Shown one piece after another: positions 33,771 through 42,179 of a DNA stretch of 64,000 nt (positions are counted from its first letter, which is position 1; every line of letters begins with the position of its first letter). The DNA comes from CAVYHJ01 sp963768165 [NCBI: uncultured bacterium] (GTDB taxonomy: Bacteria > UBP4 > UBA4092), in NCBI GenBank assembly GCA_963768165.1, contig CAVYHJ010000002.1, positions 682,001-746,000 of the forward strand, written 5' to 3'. The notes beneath the pieces were generated by a model. The model made no database searches and had not been told where the DNA came from. It saw only the letters and a program-made list of their open reading frames with translations. The translations under genes were made by a program, and so were the position numbers.

Positions 33771-34370
33771 TTACGCGGTAAACTCAACGTCCATGTTCCG
33801 GCGTCCGCCGACCCGTCCCCGTTCGGCAATCTTGGTGACATGAACATCAATCGGCTCAATCGAATGGTCTCCAATCACACCGATGATTCCCTGCTTTACT
33901 TGTTCCCGGATTTTTTCGTTAACTTCTTTGACATTTTGGTCGGAATAAACTGTCACTCGTGCGTATAAGCCCCAACCAGTAGGAGTGCGCCGGATGCGGC
34001 ATTTTAAATCTTTAACTCCTTCGATATTACGTCCCAGCCGGCTGAGATGGTCTTCAATCGCGGACGCGGATACCGTCAGTTTCCCTCCCGCAGAATCCAA
34101 GCGGATACGGCCGGAGGAATGAATATCCGCAATCGCCAGATAAATAGTCAAGCAGCTCACCAACAACAATAATAAGCCAACGGCTCCGGTAACTACCTGT
34201 ACTTTTCCGCTAGTACTCAAATCGTTCTGATATTGGTCGAACTTCGTGTTGAGTTGGGCTTTCATTGGCAATTCGGTCATGTAAATCGTGGCTGTCATTA
34301 AAAAGAGAACACCAACGGTCAGTACCAGTAACATGCAAATAAATGCAGAAATTCGTCGTAATACTCTCAT
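33771..34370 (-). CDS. amaP: Alkaline shock response membrane anchor protein AmaP
   Basis: The 199-residue protein has two N-terminal membrane helices (about 8-30 and 55-80) and a cytoplasmic Asp23-like domain (GGKLTVSASAIEDHLSRLGR, then CRIRRTPTGWGLYARVTVYS). In Firmicutes AmaP anchors Asp23 at the membrane. It starts 3 bp after the Asp23 gene stop, behind AGGT, so translation is coupled. The combination with DUF2273 makes the assignment firm. Confidence 0.85.
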   Translation of the reverse strand: MRVLRRISAFICMLLVLTVGVLFLMTATIYMTELPMKAQLNTKFDQYQNDLSTSGKVQVVTGAVGLLLLLVSCLTIYLAIADIHSSGRIRLDSAGGKLTVSASAIEDHLSRLGRNIEGVKDLKCRIRRTPTGWGLYARVTVYSDQNVKEVNEKIREQVKQGIIGVIGDHSIEPIDVHVTKIAERGRVGGRRNMDVEFTA

Positions 34371-34373
34371 GGT

Positions 34374-34784
34374 TTACCTATAATTTTTTACTTGATATTC
34401 CGGCATGGACGCGGGTGCAGGACTCCGGCGTTGTTCCCGCTGAATCTGCACTCCTTCGACATTCACATTGATTTCCACCACCGATAATCCGGTCATGGCT
34501 TCCACCTGCCGTTTCACATTTTGTTGAACCCCGGTAGCAACTTCCGGAATATTTCTTCCGTATTCCACCACCACATTAATATCAATGGCTGCTTCCCCTT
34601 GGGCGATCTCCACCCGTACGCCTTTATTCATGGCTTTTTTACCAAACACTTCGGTAAGGGAAAATCCTCCACCCATCCCCGCCACTCCGTCCACTTCATT
34701 GGCGGCGATCCCCGCAATAATGGCAACCACTTCATTATTGATTCGTACCGCGCCATTATCTATCTGTCGGTCATCAATTGCCAT
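34374..34784 (-). CDS. Asp23/Gls24 family envelope stress protein
   Basis: The 136-residue protein has the Asp23 core: GAVRINNEVVAIIAGIAANE, GVAGMGGGF, AIDINVVVEYGRNIPEVATG and the TGLSVVEINVNVEGV strand. These are abundant proteins that coat the cytoplasmic membrane and help against envelope stress. It is first in the Asp23-AmaP-DUF2273 operon and has a GGAG site. Finding the set beside gmhA shows that it is not limited to monoderms. Confidence 0.9.
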   Translation of the reverse strand: MAIDDRQIDNGAVRINNEVVAIIAGIAANEVDGVAGMGGGFSLTEVFGKKAMNKGVRVEIAQGEAAIDINVVVEYGRNIPEVATGVQQNVKRQVEAMTGLSVVEINVNVEGVQIQREQRRSPAPASMPEYQVKNYR

Positions 34785-34856
34785 ACATACATCTCCATCA
34801 ATGAATATAAGGGTTTACACCCAGAAAGTCAAGTTTTATAAGGTTAATTATCAAAC

Positions 34857-35459
34857 TTATTGTTGGGAATCGGTTTTTGATGATGAATTATGCCGGTGTA
34901 ATTCATCGAGGATTTCGGCCATTTGCAATTTCATGAGAAGAATCTGTTCTTTGGTATTTAATTCGGATTGATTAATTTTTTCAGCAATCAGAAACACAGC
35001 GCCTATGACTAAAAATACCAATCCGGACACGGCCATAAATACCGATAGGGTGGAATTAGGATTCTGTCCCGAAACCAGCAACAGGACAGTCATATTGACC
35101 ACCACAACACCCCATACCCACCCGGCAGACATTTTACTATCCCTCCGGAGATTAAGCCGGCCTCGTTTTAATATCCAGACCATCATTCCGGTCCATAGAA
35201 ATGCCATGATTGCGCCAAACCCAAAACTAAACCGTATTAGGTTGGGTAATCCCTTGGCAGTTACAATGGCAATATAACTAAAAAACACACCCATAACCAG
35301 TGACAGAATACCACTTAGGGTGTAACTTATTTTCATGGTCAAATTCAGTTTCTTTTCCAACATATTTTTCAGCTCCTTTTCATATTTTTCTTTTAAATTA
35401 GGATTCATGGATTCCGATTCAATGAGTTGATCTCGAAACAGTTTTTTATCTTGATTCAC
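34857..35459 (-). CDS. Membrane protein cotranscribed with ECF sigma factor
   Basis: This 200-residue protein starts with GTG, overlapping the sigma factor stop by 4 nt, so it is translationally coupled. The N-terminal 40 residues are helical and charged (LRDQLIES-like start, LKEKYEKELKNMLEKKLN), followed by four membrane helices (46-70, 78-98, 115-132, 140-160) and a second coiled region (ILLMKLQMAEILDELHRHNS). The position suggests it restrains or senses for the sigma factor, as anti-sigma factors do, but no zinc-binding HxxxCxxC motif is present. Confidence 0.75.
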   Translation of the reverse strand: MNQDKKLFRDQLIESESMNPNLKEKYEKELKNMLEKKLNLTMKISYTLSGILSLVMGVFFSYIAIVTAKGLPNLIRFSFGFGAIMAFLWTGMMVWILKRGRLNLRRDSKMSAGWVWGVVVVNMTVLLLVSGQNPNSTLSVFMAVSGLVFLVIGAVFLIAEKINQSELNTKEQILLMKLQMAEILDELHRHNSSSKTDSQQ

Positions 35460-36010
35460 GATTTCACTACCTCCTTATCCAGGATGTTGCGAATAGCTTT
35501 TTTGGCATAATATATTCTGGATTTAACCGTCCCTGGGGGGACTTGGATAATATCGGCAATCTCTTCAATGGACAGGTCTTCGAGAAAACAGAGGGTTAAT
35601 ACTTCCCGGTGAGGAAGGCTGATTTGTGCTAAGGCATGATGGACTGCAGCGACATCTTCAAAAGTAAATTCATTTGGAGATTCCACCTCTGGGATTTGGT
35701 TATCCGATTCATTAAGATAATTCTGATAAGAGGCTAATTTTCTAAGATGGGTCATGGCATTATTCCTGGCGATGGTATATAACCAGGCGGGTAATTTTTC
35801 AGGTTGATGTAATTGGTTTAAGTTTTTATGAACTTTAATCCAAGTTTCCTGAAGTATATCCCAGGCATCTTCTTCCTGGTTAACCAGTCTTCGAAGATAA
35901 TAGAACAGCCGTTTTTCGAATTGATGAATAAGTTCTTCGAGTGCCCCGGGATCATTTTTTCGGAACCGGAGTACCAGTAATTCATAATAAATTTTATCTT
36001 TATCGGTCAT
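35456..36010 (-). CDS. ECF sigma factor (RpoE-like)
   Basis: The 184-residue protein starts at the ATG at 36010; the longer frame from 36205 adds 65 residues unlike any sigma factor. Region 2 is seen in FEKRLFYYLRRLVNQEEDAW with WDILQETWIKVHKN and the PAWLYTIARNNAMTHLRK segment, and region 4 in LPHREVLTLCFLEDLSIEEI and VPPGTVKSRIYYAKKAIRN. It binds RNA polymerase to a special promoter set and is probably controlled by the membrane protein encoded immediately downstream. The divergent RraA-like gene shares its upstream region. Confidence 0.92.
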   Translation of the reverse strand: MTDKDKIYYELLVLRFRKNDPGALEELIHQFEKRLFYYLRRLVNQEEDAWDILQETWIKVHKNLNQLHQPEKLPAWLYTIARNNAMTHLRKLASYQNYLNESDNQIPEVESPNEFTFEDVAAVHHALAQISLPHREVLTLCFLEDLSIEEIADIIQVPPGTVKSRIYYAKKAIRNILDKEVVKS

Positions 36011-36190
36011 GAACTCATCTTTCCTATCATGAGATTCTATATAAAAGACATCGGAAAGGGAAATTTGGTTCAAAGAATATTCAATAATGAAGTAGCCCCT
36101 TTTGATTAAATTGTGTAAGATATCCAGCAGATAGACAGATAACAAACTAATCAATGATTTTATACAACAGGTAATAGAAAGGGACAGGAT

Positions 36191-36883
36191 ATGACTCCTC
36201 AACAAAGGAAAAAATTATTAAAGATATATAAAGATTTAAGAGTCGCGGATGTCCGGGATGGGATGGATGTCATGATGCATCATTATGTAGGTTCGATGAA
36301 TCCGGAGATTCGACCATTATATCGGACCCGGAGTTATGGGATAGCACGCACCTGCCGATATTTACCCTTTCGAGGGAGCATCCCTACCATGACACCGGAA
36401 AAATATTGGGAATGGTCGGGACATTATTATAATGAGATATGCCGGTATCCCTGGGTAGAGGATATTGAAGAAGGGGATTTTATCGTGATTGATTTATCGG
36501 GAGTGAATGCCGGTTTAATGGGTTCAGAAAATACTTTAGGTTGTATAAGAAGGGGTGCCAAAGGATTTGTCAGCAGTGGCGGAGTGAGGGATACTGATGA
36601 GATTATATTGCAAAAGATACCTTTCTGGTCAAAGATATGCAGCCAGAGTATGGTTCAAGGGAGACTGGAGTTTGATGCCAAAGATATCAATGTATCGGTA
36701 GGAGGTGTCCAAGTCCGTCCGGGGGATATGGTTGTGGCAGATGGGGATGGAGTGATTGTAGTGCCATCAGAAATTGCTGAGGATGTGGCGTATCATGCCA
36801 ATGCAGAACATAAAAGAGATAAAAAGAGACGGCGTGATCATTATCGGAAATTGGGTTGGAAAGAAGATAAAACTGTAAAATAA
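36191..36883 (+). CDS. RraA-family protein
   Basis: The 230-residue protein has the RraA/HMG aldolase fold: ADVRDGMDVMMHH, then GSENTLGCIRRGAKGFVSSG and GVRDTDEI (the conserved substrate- and metal-binding Arg-Asp), and VVADGDGVIVVP near the end. Members are aldolases for 4-hydroxy-4-methyl-2-oxoglutarate or regulators of RNase E. The C-terminal extension is strongly basic (HKRDKKRRRDHYRKLGW). AGGAT is close to the ATG. It precedes a PPC/DUF296 gene by 12 bp; the pairing suggests a common metabolic task that I cannot name. Confidence 0.8.
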   Translation: MTPQQRKKLLKIYKDLRVADVRDGMDVMMHHYVGSMNPEIRPLYRTRSYGIARTCRYLPFRGSIPTMTPEKYWEWSGHYYNEICRYPWVEDIEEGDFIVIDLSGVNAGLMGSENTLGCIRRGAKGFVSSGGVRDTDEIILQKIPFWSKICSQSMVQGRLEFDAKDINVSVGGVQVRPGDMVVADGDGVIVVPSEIAEDVAYHANAEHKRDKKRRRDHYRKLGWKEDKTVK

Positions 36884-36895
36884 GGAGTGCTACTT

Positions 36896-37330
36896 ATGAA
36901 TGTGATGCCATATACCGGACAAACAGAACTGGTGACCATAGGATTTCAGCCGGGAGAGATGTTGCTGGAATCTATTCAGAAGGCCATTAAAGATTGTCAT
37001 ATAATGAATGGAGCAGTTATTTCAGGTATAGGTACACTGAAATCTTGTCGAATGCATTATGTTACTCATACCGGATTCCCACCGACAGATTGTATTTATA
37101 CACTCCACAAACCTCTTGAGCTCTTATCTGTAAATGGATTAATTGCCGAGGGAAAACCGCATTTACACATCGTTGTTTCCTGTGGTGAAGAGGAAACTTA
37201 TGGCGGTCATTTAGAAGAGGGGAGTGAAGTCTTATATTTATCAGAGATAGCCATCCTGGTATTTAATGAGCATAAGATGACTCGAAGGTTTGATGAGAAA
37301 AGAAGAATAAGTTTGTTGGGATTAAAATAA
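36896..37330 (+). CDS. PPC/DUF296 domain protein
   Basis: The 144-residue protein consists of one plants-and-prokaryotes-conserved (PPC) domain: VTIGFQPGEMLLESIQKAIK, GAVISGIGTLKSCRMHYV, and GKPHLHIVVSCGEE followed by YGGHLEEGSEV, which holds the conserved His residues. Bacterial PPC proteins form trimers, and their function is poorly known. The start at 36896 is set by AAGGAGTG 7 nt upstream; a GTG start nine bases earlier is less likely. It is the second gene of an operon with the RraA-like protein. Confidence 0.85.
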   Translation: MNVMPYTGQTELVTIGFQPGEMLLESIQKAIKDCHIMNGAVISGIGTLKSCRMHYVTHTGFPPTDCIYTLHKPLELLSVNGLIAEGKPHLHIVVSCGEEETYGGHLEEGSEVLYLSEIAILVFNEHKMTRRFDEKRRISLLGLK

Positions 37331-37647
37331 TCTATTTTAAAAAAGACACAGTACCAAAAGGTCATTTCAAAGAAAAGTCTCTATCCTCGATTACTCAAGG
37401 ACAAGGTTTTAAGTTAATTAGGAAATAGGATAAAGGATTTAGGATATAGGTAAAATAGAACGAATAAGTGAGATTTTTCGCAGACTCAGAATGATTCAAC
37501 AAGTCAGTTTTATGTTTAGGGTTTTAGGTATCTTTGGGTTATTTATTATGAGGGGTTTGGTATTGAAGGAGTACAATATGAGACTGAAGAATTACTCGGT
37601 ATAAAGGAGAACTAATCCGTCAATATACTGCAATTGAATGGATTGTA
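37331..37647. other. Intergenic region with short-period repeat
   Basis: This 317-bp gap lies between convergent genes. A tract near 37420-37452 repeats GGAAATAGGATA and GGATTTAGGATATAGG-like units. No terminator with a clean U-run and no gene are seen; a 29-codon frame near 37511 has no ribosome site. Confidence 0.45.
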
Positions 37648-38697
37648 TTAATTAAAAATCTCCCACTCCCTTTTTTTAATCCCTGTAGGGAGTGGAAATA
37701 TAATTGGAGCATATTCAACTGTTGCTATGGCTCCACCATTGTATCCGCCAACGGAATAAAATGCTGTCGTTGTTTGAACAAATCCTCCAGCACCTTCCGA
37801 ATTATTAAGTTGTTGTGCTGTTGCGGGTTCCCAAGTTCCAAGAGAACCATCGGGATAAACTTGTACTTTTTCACACTGATAAGTAGGCGGTCCTCCTTCA
37901 TATCCATCAATAATGTATAGATACTGTCCATCGTAAGCAATTCCACCACCCTCATGATATGTTACTGTGTTGCCTATAGTTGTAAAAGCACTTAGTTCAC
38001 CATCCGGGAAAACTGTCGCTTTTTCAACGGTTTTAGTTCCTCCAGAAACAAAATATCCATCCATTACATAAAGTGTAGTGTTGATCAAATATGACTCTTG
38101 TGCATCTCTACCAATATTTAATTGTGCGGTACAAAGTATCCAAGAACCGAAAGTGCCATCAGGATTCGTTTGTATACGATAGACATACGAACTCCCACTA
38201 TATCCACCCCCAATGACATAAAGAAAAGTTGAAGTCTGAACCAAAGTAGATCCTACAAATCCACTAGGAAGTATGCTAATGGTAGACCATACTCCTAACG
38301 TTCCATCGGGGTTAACTTGTGCTCGTTCTGCTGTAGTGGAATCTCCATTGGTAGCGTCTTCTCCGCCAATCACATAAAGATACCCATAGGCATAAGCTCC
38401 TACTGCACTGTCTCGAACTCCTGAGTAGCGTTCGGATTCAATAGTCCATGCACTTAAGGAGCCATTTGGTAGAATTATTGCACGTTCTACGGGTAGAGGT
38501 GTGTCAGTCTCCCACTCCCATTCTCCAAAGACATAAATTACTGTATCATTTGCTATAACTGCGATATTATCTGCTCGTGGATAATTCAAACTATTGGTAT
38601 ATATAAAACTACCTAGTTGTCCACAAAAAACAGGAGTTGCTATGCAAAAGAACATAACAACTCCTATCATAAATATCCTATTCTTTTTACCAATCAT
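37648..38697 (-). CDS. Exported kelch-like beta-propeller protein
   Basis: The 349-residue protein has a signal peptide (MIGKKNRIFMIGVVMFFCIA, cleavage near VFCG) and six repeats of 45-50 residues, each with a Y-V/I-x-G-G turn followed by an E-x-A-x-V/I-x-P-D-G-x-L-G-x-W strand, such as TTAERAQVNPDGTLGVWSTI. This makes a single kelch-type propeller that probably binds glycan or protein outside the cell. Starts at the second and third Met are possible; the first gives the best basic signal-peptide region. The protein at 55472-56575 has the same repeat. Copy B of the 230-bp repeat lies upstream. Confidence 0.8.
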   Translation of the reverse strand: MIGKKNRIFMIGVVMFFCIATPVFCGQLGSFIYTNSLNYPRADNIAVIANDTVIYVFGEWEWETDTPLPVERAIILPNGSLSAWTIESERYSGVRDSAVGAYAYGYLYVIGGEDATNGDSTTAERAQVNPDGTLGVWSTISILPSGFVGSTLVQTSTFLYVIGGGYSGSSYVYRIQTNPDGTFGSWILCTAQLNIGRDAQESYLINTTLYVMDGYFVSGGTKTVEKATVFPDGELSAFTTIGNTVTYHEGGGIAYDGQYLYIIDGYEGGPPTYQCEKVQVYPDGSLGTWEPATAQQLNNSEGAGGFVQTTTAFYSVGGYNGGAIATVEYAPIIFPLPTGIKKREWEIFN

Positions 38698-38820
38698 TGT
38701 ACCTATAAGTTTATCACTCCGGCTTGAGAACGGCTACTAAATCTCGAAAGAAAGTCGGGATAGTCGCAGTAATAGAAGTCTCTACAATAAAACCAACAAA
38801 AAAACCTATCGCATTACTAG

Positions 38821-39053
38821 TTTGTGCCATTTTGGCATAGTTAAATTTGCGATTTAAGGGGTTTAAAATATCACAAAATTGGGTCCAGGTTCTCTCCGTA
38901 CCATCTCCATACCATCTCCGTACCATCTCCCAATGAAAAAAAGTGAGGAAGCGGTTCGGGACATGATTTAAGATTCTTTCAGGTGAGTTTATTGTTTATA
39001 CGTCAATTTTGAATGGTTTCTGAGTGTTTTAAAAGAGGAGCTGATAATTTTGG
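38821..39053. repeat. Dispersed intergenic repeat, copy B
   Basis: This copy has the most regular core: units ending in CTCC at 38897, 38908, 38919 and 38930, three of them (G/A)TACCATCTCC. It shares the hairpin start TGCCA-TTT-TGGCA, the GCGATTTAAGGGG block, CAAAATTGGGT and the TTTTAAAAGAGGAG block with copies A and C. It lies in the 38698-39262 gap, which otherwise holds no gene. Confidence 0.85.
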
Positions 39054-39081
39054 TTTTTTATAAGGGAGATATTGGGAGGTA

Positions 39082-39110
39082 TACCTAGGAGGCTCAGACC
39101 CTCCTAGGTA
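39082..39110. repeat. Perfect 11-bp inverted repeat
   Basis: TACCTAGGAGG (39082-39092) and CCTCCTAGGTA (39100-39110) are separated by 7 bases. It lies downstream of the phosphohexomutase gene but has no U-run on either strand. Confidence 0.65.
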
Positions 39111-39262
39111 GTGCTCCGTACCCAAACCGGGTTACTCAGGGAAGGACTTTTTTCAGGGTTTTGATATCATTCAAACTATTTTGCGGTGTATGGTCTTGGA
39201 AAAGGGATTATTCGACGGGTTTAATAATCTATGTCCCTCATTTCCGTTCTTGGGAAAGTTGG

Positions 39263-40639
39263 TTAGAGAAGAGTCTTGACGGCGTTGCAAAGGGATTTGG
39301 CGGAATCCAGAGATTTGGCTTCGGCAAAAATGCGCACGATAGGTTCGGTACCCGAGGGACGAACGTGAACCCAGGAATCTTTGAAATTAATCTTGACCCC
39401 GTCAAGGATATCAATTTTTTCTGAGGCATATTCCTTTTGTAACTTCTCCAAAAGTTTTGGAATGGCTTTTTGTTCCAATTCAATTTTATCTTTGACGATA
39501 ATGTAGGAGGTCAATTCACTGGCAAGTTGAGACAGGGATTTTTCGGATTGCGCCAGGGATTCAAACAGGAGTCCGACACCGATGGCGGCATCCCGTCCAT
39601 AATGCGTGGGAGGATATATCACACCACCATTGCCTTCCCCGCCGATGATACAATTGGGTTCCGCCATCATCCGGCGTGCGACGTAGGCTTCTCCGATTTT
39701 CGTGCGAATCACTACAGCGTTGCGTTTTTCGGCGACATCGTCAATCGCCCGTGTCGTAGACATATTGACTACCACGACAGGTTTTTCGGAAGAGGATTTC
39801 TTATTTTGAGATTCGCGTTGTTGTTTCAAAACATAATCCACGACCAATGCCAACCCATTTTCTTCCCCCACCGGTTCCCCTTTTTCATTGACGAACGCGA
39901 CCCGGTCAACATCAGGGTCTGTAGCGATTCCCAAATCGGCTTCAAACGTTGTGACCGCTTCCCCCAATTCCTTAAGATTTTCAGGGACAGGTTCCGGGCT
40001 ATGGGCGAATTGACCGTTGGGGTTTTCATTGATGGTTGTCACCGAACAGCCGAGTTTTTTTAATAACGGGAGGATAATCAATGCACCCGCGCCATTGCAG
40101 GGGTCGTAGACAACCTTGAATTTGCGTTTTTTTATAGCCTCTTGATCAATATGAGATAAAATCAATGTTTGATGTTCTTCCAAAGCAATGGCGTGAGAAA
40201 GAACTTTTCCCAGATGATGCACGTCGGTGTATTGGATTTTATTTTCATGGAATAGTTTTAAAAACTTCTCCCCATTTTCAGCGTCCATAAATATCCCGTC
40301 TTCCCAGATAAGTTTCAGTGCGTTCCATTGGACGGGATTATGCGACGCCGACAACATCACACCCCCCTGCGCTTTTTGTTTGCGGATTTGAATACCCACG
40401 GTGGGAGTTGCACAAACTCCGATATCAATTACTTCACATCCCACCGCCACAAGTCCCGCGCTCACAGCATGTCGCAACATCCCGCCGGAGATCCGGGTAT
40501 CCCGTCCCAGAATAATCCTGGCTTTGGTTCCCCCGCGGAAACTCCCAAAGGCGGAAGCGAATTTGGAAAACAAGTCGGGGGTGACGTTATCGCCTATTAT
40601 CCCGCGAATCCCCGCAACACTAATCATTAAATCAGACAT
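39263..40639 (-). CDS. glmM: Phosphoglucosamine mutase / phosphohexomutase
   Basis: The 458-residue protein is an alpha-D-phosphohexomutase. The catalytic serine is Ser99 in LSASHNP, the magnesium loop is DPDVDRVAF, the sugar-binding loop is GEGNGGVIYP, and the phosphate-binding loop is VRPSGTEPIVRIF. Family members interconvert sugar 1- and 6-phosphates; GlmM (glucosamine) for peptidoglycan and lipopolysaccharide is the most likely, but phosphomannomutase of the archaeal type is possible because the protein has the short SVAGIRGIIG start. The ATG at 40639 is chosen because the domain begins there; the frame from 40675 is longer. It faces the beta-helix array divergently. Confidence 0.82.
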   Translation of the reverse strand: MSDLMISVAGIRGIIGDNVTPDLFSKFASAFGSFRGGTKARIILGRDTRISGGMLRHAVSAGLVAVGCEVIDIGVCATPTVGIQIRKQKAQGGVMLSASHNPVQWNALKLIWEDGIFMDAENGEKFLKLFHENKIQYTDVHHLGKVLSHAIALEEHQTLILSHIDQEAIKKRKFKVVYDPCNGAGALIILPLLKKLGCSVTTINENPNGQFAHSPEPVPENLKELGEAVTTFEADLGIATDPDVDRVAFVNEKGEPVGEENGLALVVDYVLKQQRESQNKKSSSEKPVVVVNMSTTRAIDDVAEKRNAVVIRTKIGEAYVARRMMAEPNCIIGGEGNGGVIYPPTHYGRDAAIGVGLLFESLAQSEKSLSQLASELTSYIIVKDKIELEQKAIPKLLEKLQKEYASEKIDILDGVKINFKDSWVHVRPSGTEPIVRIFAEAKSLDSAKSLCNAVKTLL

Positions 40640-40687
40640 GATATTCAACCTACACCAGACTTTTTTCTTTGTCAATAATTCATTTCA

Positions 40688-40716
40688 TTGACAGGGGATA
40701 ACTACAAGCATATAAT
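40688..40716 (+). promoter_or_regulatory. Sigma-70 promoter of beta-helix gene 1
   Basis: TTGACA (40688-40693), 17 bp, TATAAT (40711-40716): a perfect match to consensus. It is 46 bp before the ATG. Confidence 0.85.
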
Positions 40717-40762
40717 CTTCACAACAGTCGGTGTAATCCAAAACTTACAAAGGAGAAAGTAT

Positions 40763-42070
40763 ATGAAAACGTTAGCGTTACTTTTTAGTAGTATTCTTTT
40801 AACAGGGACAGTCTTTGCCTCAGGGGTGATTGATATTGCCTATTCACCCTATACCATCAGTAAACCAGGGTCGTATATTGTCGTGAAAGATTTGACAACT
40901 GCACAAAACCTCAATTGCTTTATCGTCAATACCAGCGATGTCACTATTGATTTGAATGGACATACAATATACGGTCCGGGACAGAACGGTTCCGGCGGGA
41001 GTGGAATTTATAGTGCTGCAGGAAATAATATTACTATCACCAATGGTACATTCAGTAATTTTAATGGCTATGGGATTGATTTGCCAGTGGCGCAAGCACA
41101 TATTAGTAAAGTGAAAATCGTGGGATGCAATACGGGTATAAGAGTAGATGGAGGCTTGATTGAAAACAATCTGGTTACTGAAAACGGTGATTATGGAATC
41201 GTATGTGGCAATGCTTTCTACCCTGCGGTTATCATGAATAATGTGGTGAGTAATAACGATAACTTGGAGGGAGGAATTTTTGATTTCCCTGCAATTTTTG
41301 TGACTACTAATTGTGATATTATAGGAAATAATGTAACCGGTAACCTTGCTGATGGGATTTATGTAACTAACAATAATTGTAAAATAACAGGGAATACGGT
41401 AATTAATAATACTGGTTATGATGGCGCGATTTATGTAACTGGCAATACTTGTATTATTACAGGGAATAATGTGAATAGTAATAGTGGTGTTGGCGGGATT
41501 ATGGTAGGTGGCAATAATTGTACTATCACAGGCAATAATGTAGCCAATAATAGCGCTTATGGAATCTATGCTGGGTATGGGTGTAATATCATCGGGAATA
41601 CAGTGGATAGTAACAGTACAGGTGGGATTTTTGTAAATAACGGATGCCGGGTGTCTGATAATGAAGTCTACTCCAATTTGTCTTCCGGAATTGCTGTAAA
41701 TAATGGATGCACCCTGACGGATAATAATGTCTACTCCAATAGCAGCGATGGAATAGATATGATCAGCGGATCACTAGTTCGTGGGAATACGATTCGGTCA
41801 AATGGACATTATGGAATTTCAGGCGATGCCGGAAATCGTATTGAGGGAAATGTTCTTGATGTGAATAATTCTGTGGGGATTTATGTCAATGGGAGTGCCA
41901 ATTCAATCCTGAGCAATTCAGTGACGTCCGATGATACGGGATTATGGATTTCCAGTGGACATAATTTCTTTGCGGGTAACGTATTTAATAACAATAGCGT
42001 CTCGACGACCATCGCCGCGAACAATACCGCCGGAAATGGAACGACGGGGTTTGTTAATACCGTCTTTTAA
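40763..42070 (+). CDS. Exported right-handed beta-helix protein 1
   Basis: The 435-residue protein begins at 40763 (AAAGGAG before the ATG); a 25-codon upstream extension is not coding. After the signal peptide (MKTLALLFSSILLTGTVFAS) comes the block shared by all eight paralogs: IDIAYSPYTISKPGSYIVVK, then VTIDLNGHTIYGPG. The rest is a stack of Asn-rich coils of about 20-24 residues of NosD/polysaccharide-lyase type (NGTFSNFNGYGID, NCTITGNNVANNSAYGIYAG), forming a parallel beta-helix. It ends in the type-1 tail (TTIAANNTAGNGTTGF). No catalytic residues are recognisable; a surface or matrix protein is likely. It is the longest in the array. Confidence 0.85.
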   Translation: MKTLALLFSSILLTGTVFASGVIDIAYSPYTISKPGSYIVVKDLTTAQNLNCFIVNTSDVTIDLNGHTIYGPGQNGSGGSGIYSAAGNNITITNGTFSNFNGYGIDLPVAQAHISKVKIVGCNTGIRVDGGLIENNLVTENGDYGIVCGNAFYPAVIMNNVVSNNDNLEGGIFDFPAIFVTTNCDIIGNNVTGNLADGIYVTNNNCKITGNTVINNTGYDGAIYVTGNTCIITGNNVNSNSGVGGIMVGGNNCTITGNNVANNSAYGIYAGYGCNIIGNTVDSNSTGGIFVNNGCRVSDNEVYSNLSSGIAVNNGCTLTDNNVYSNSSDGIDMISGSLVRGNTIRSNGHYGISGDAGNRIEGNVLDVNNSVGIYVNGSANSILSNSVTSDDTGLWISSGHNFFAGNVFNNNSVSTTIAANNTAGNGTTGFVNTVF

Positions 42071-42104
42071 ATTAAATTTAACATTTGCTACATTCAAGTT
42101 TGAA

Positions 42105-42133
42105 TTGACAGGGTATAGATACAAGCATATAAT
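42105..42133 (+). promoter_or_regulatory. Sigma-70 promoter of beta-helix gene 2
   Basis: TTGACA (42105-42110), 17 bp, TATAAT (42128-42133). The spacer ends ACAAGCA exactly as in promoter 1, so the promoter was duplicated with the gene. Confidence 0.85.
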
Positions 42134-42179
42134 CTGTCCCAATGTTCGGTAGCACCAAGACTTAAATAAAAGGGGTTAT

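Noticed and set aside
38714-38926. 70-codon minus-strand frame across repeat copy B
   Set aside because: It encodes repeat-derived sequence (repeated R-W-Y-G-D) and is not kept in copies A and C.
41300-42000. Repetitive DNA that could suggest a CRISPR or tandem-repeat array
   Set aside because: The repeats are degenerate codon-level coils of a beta-helix protein, not constant repeats with unique spacers.
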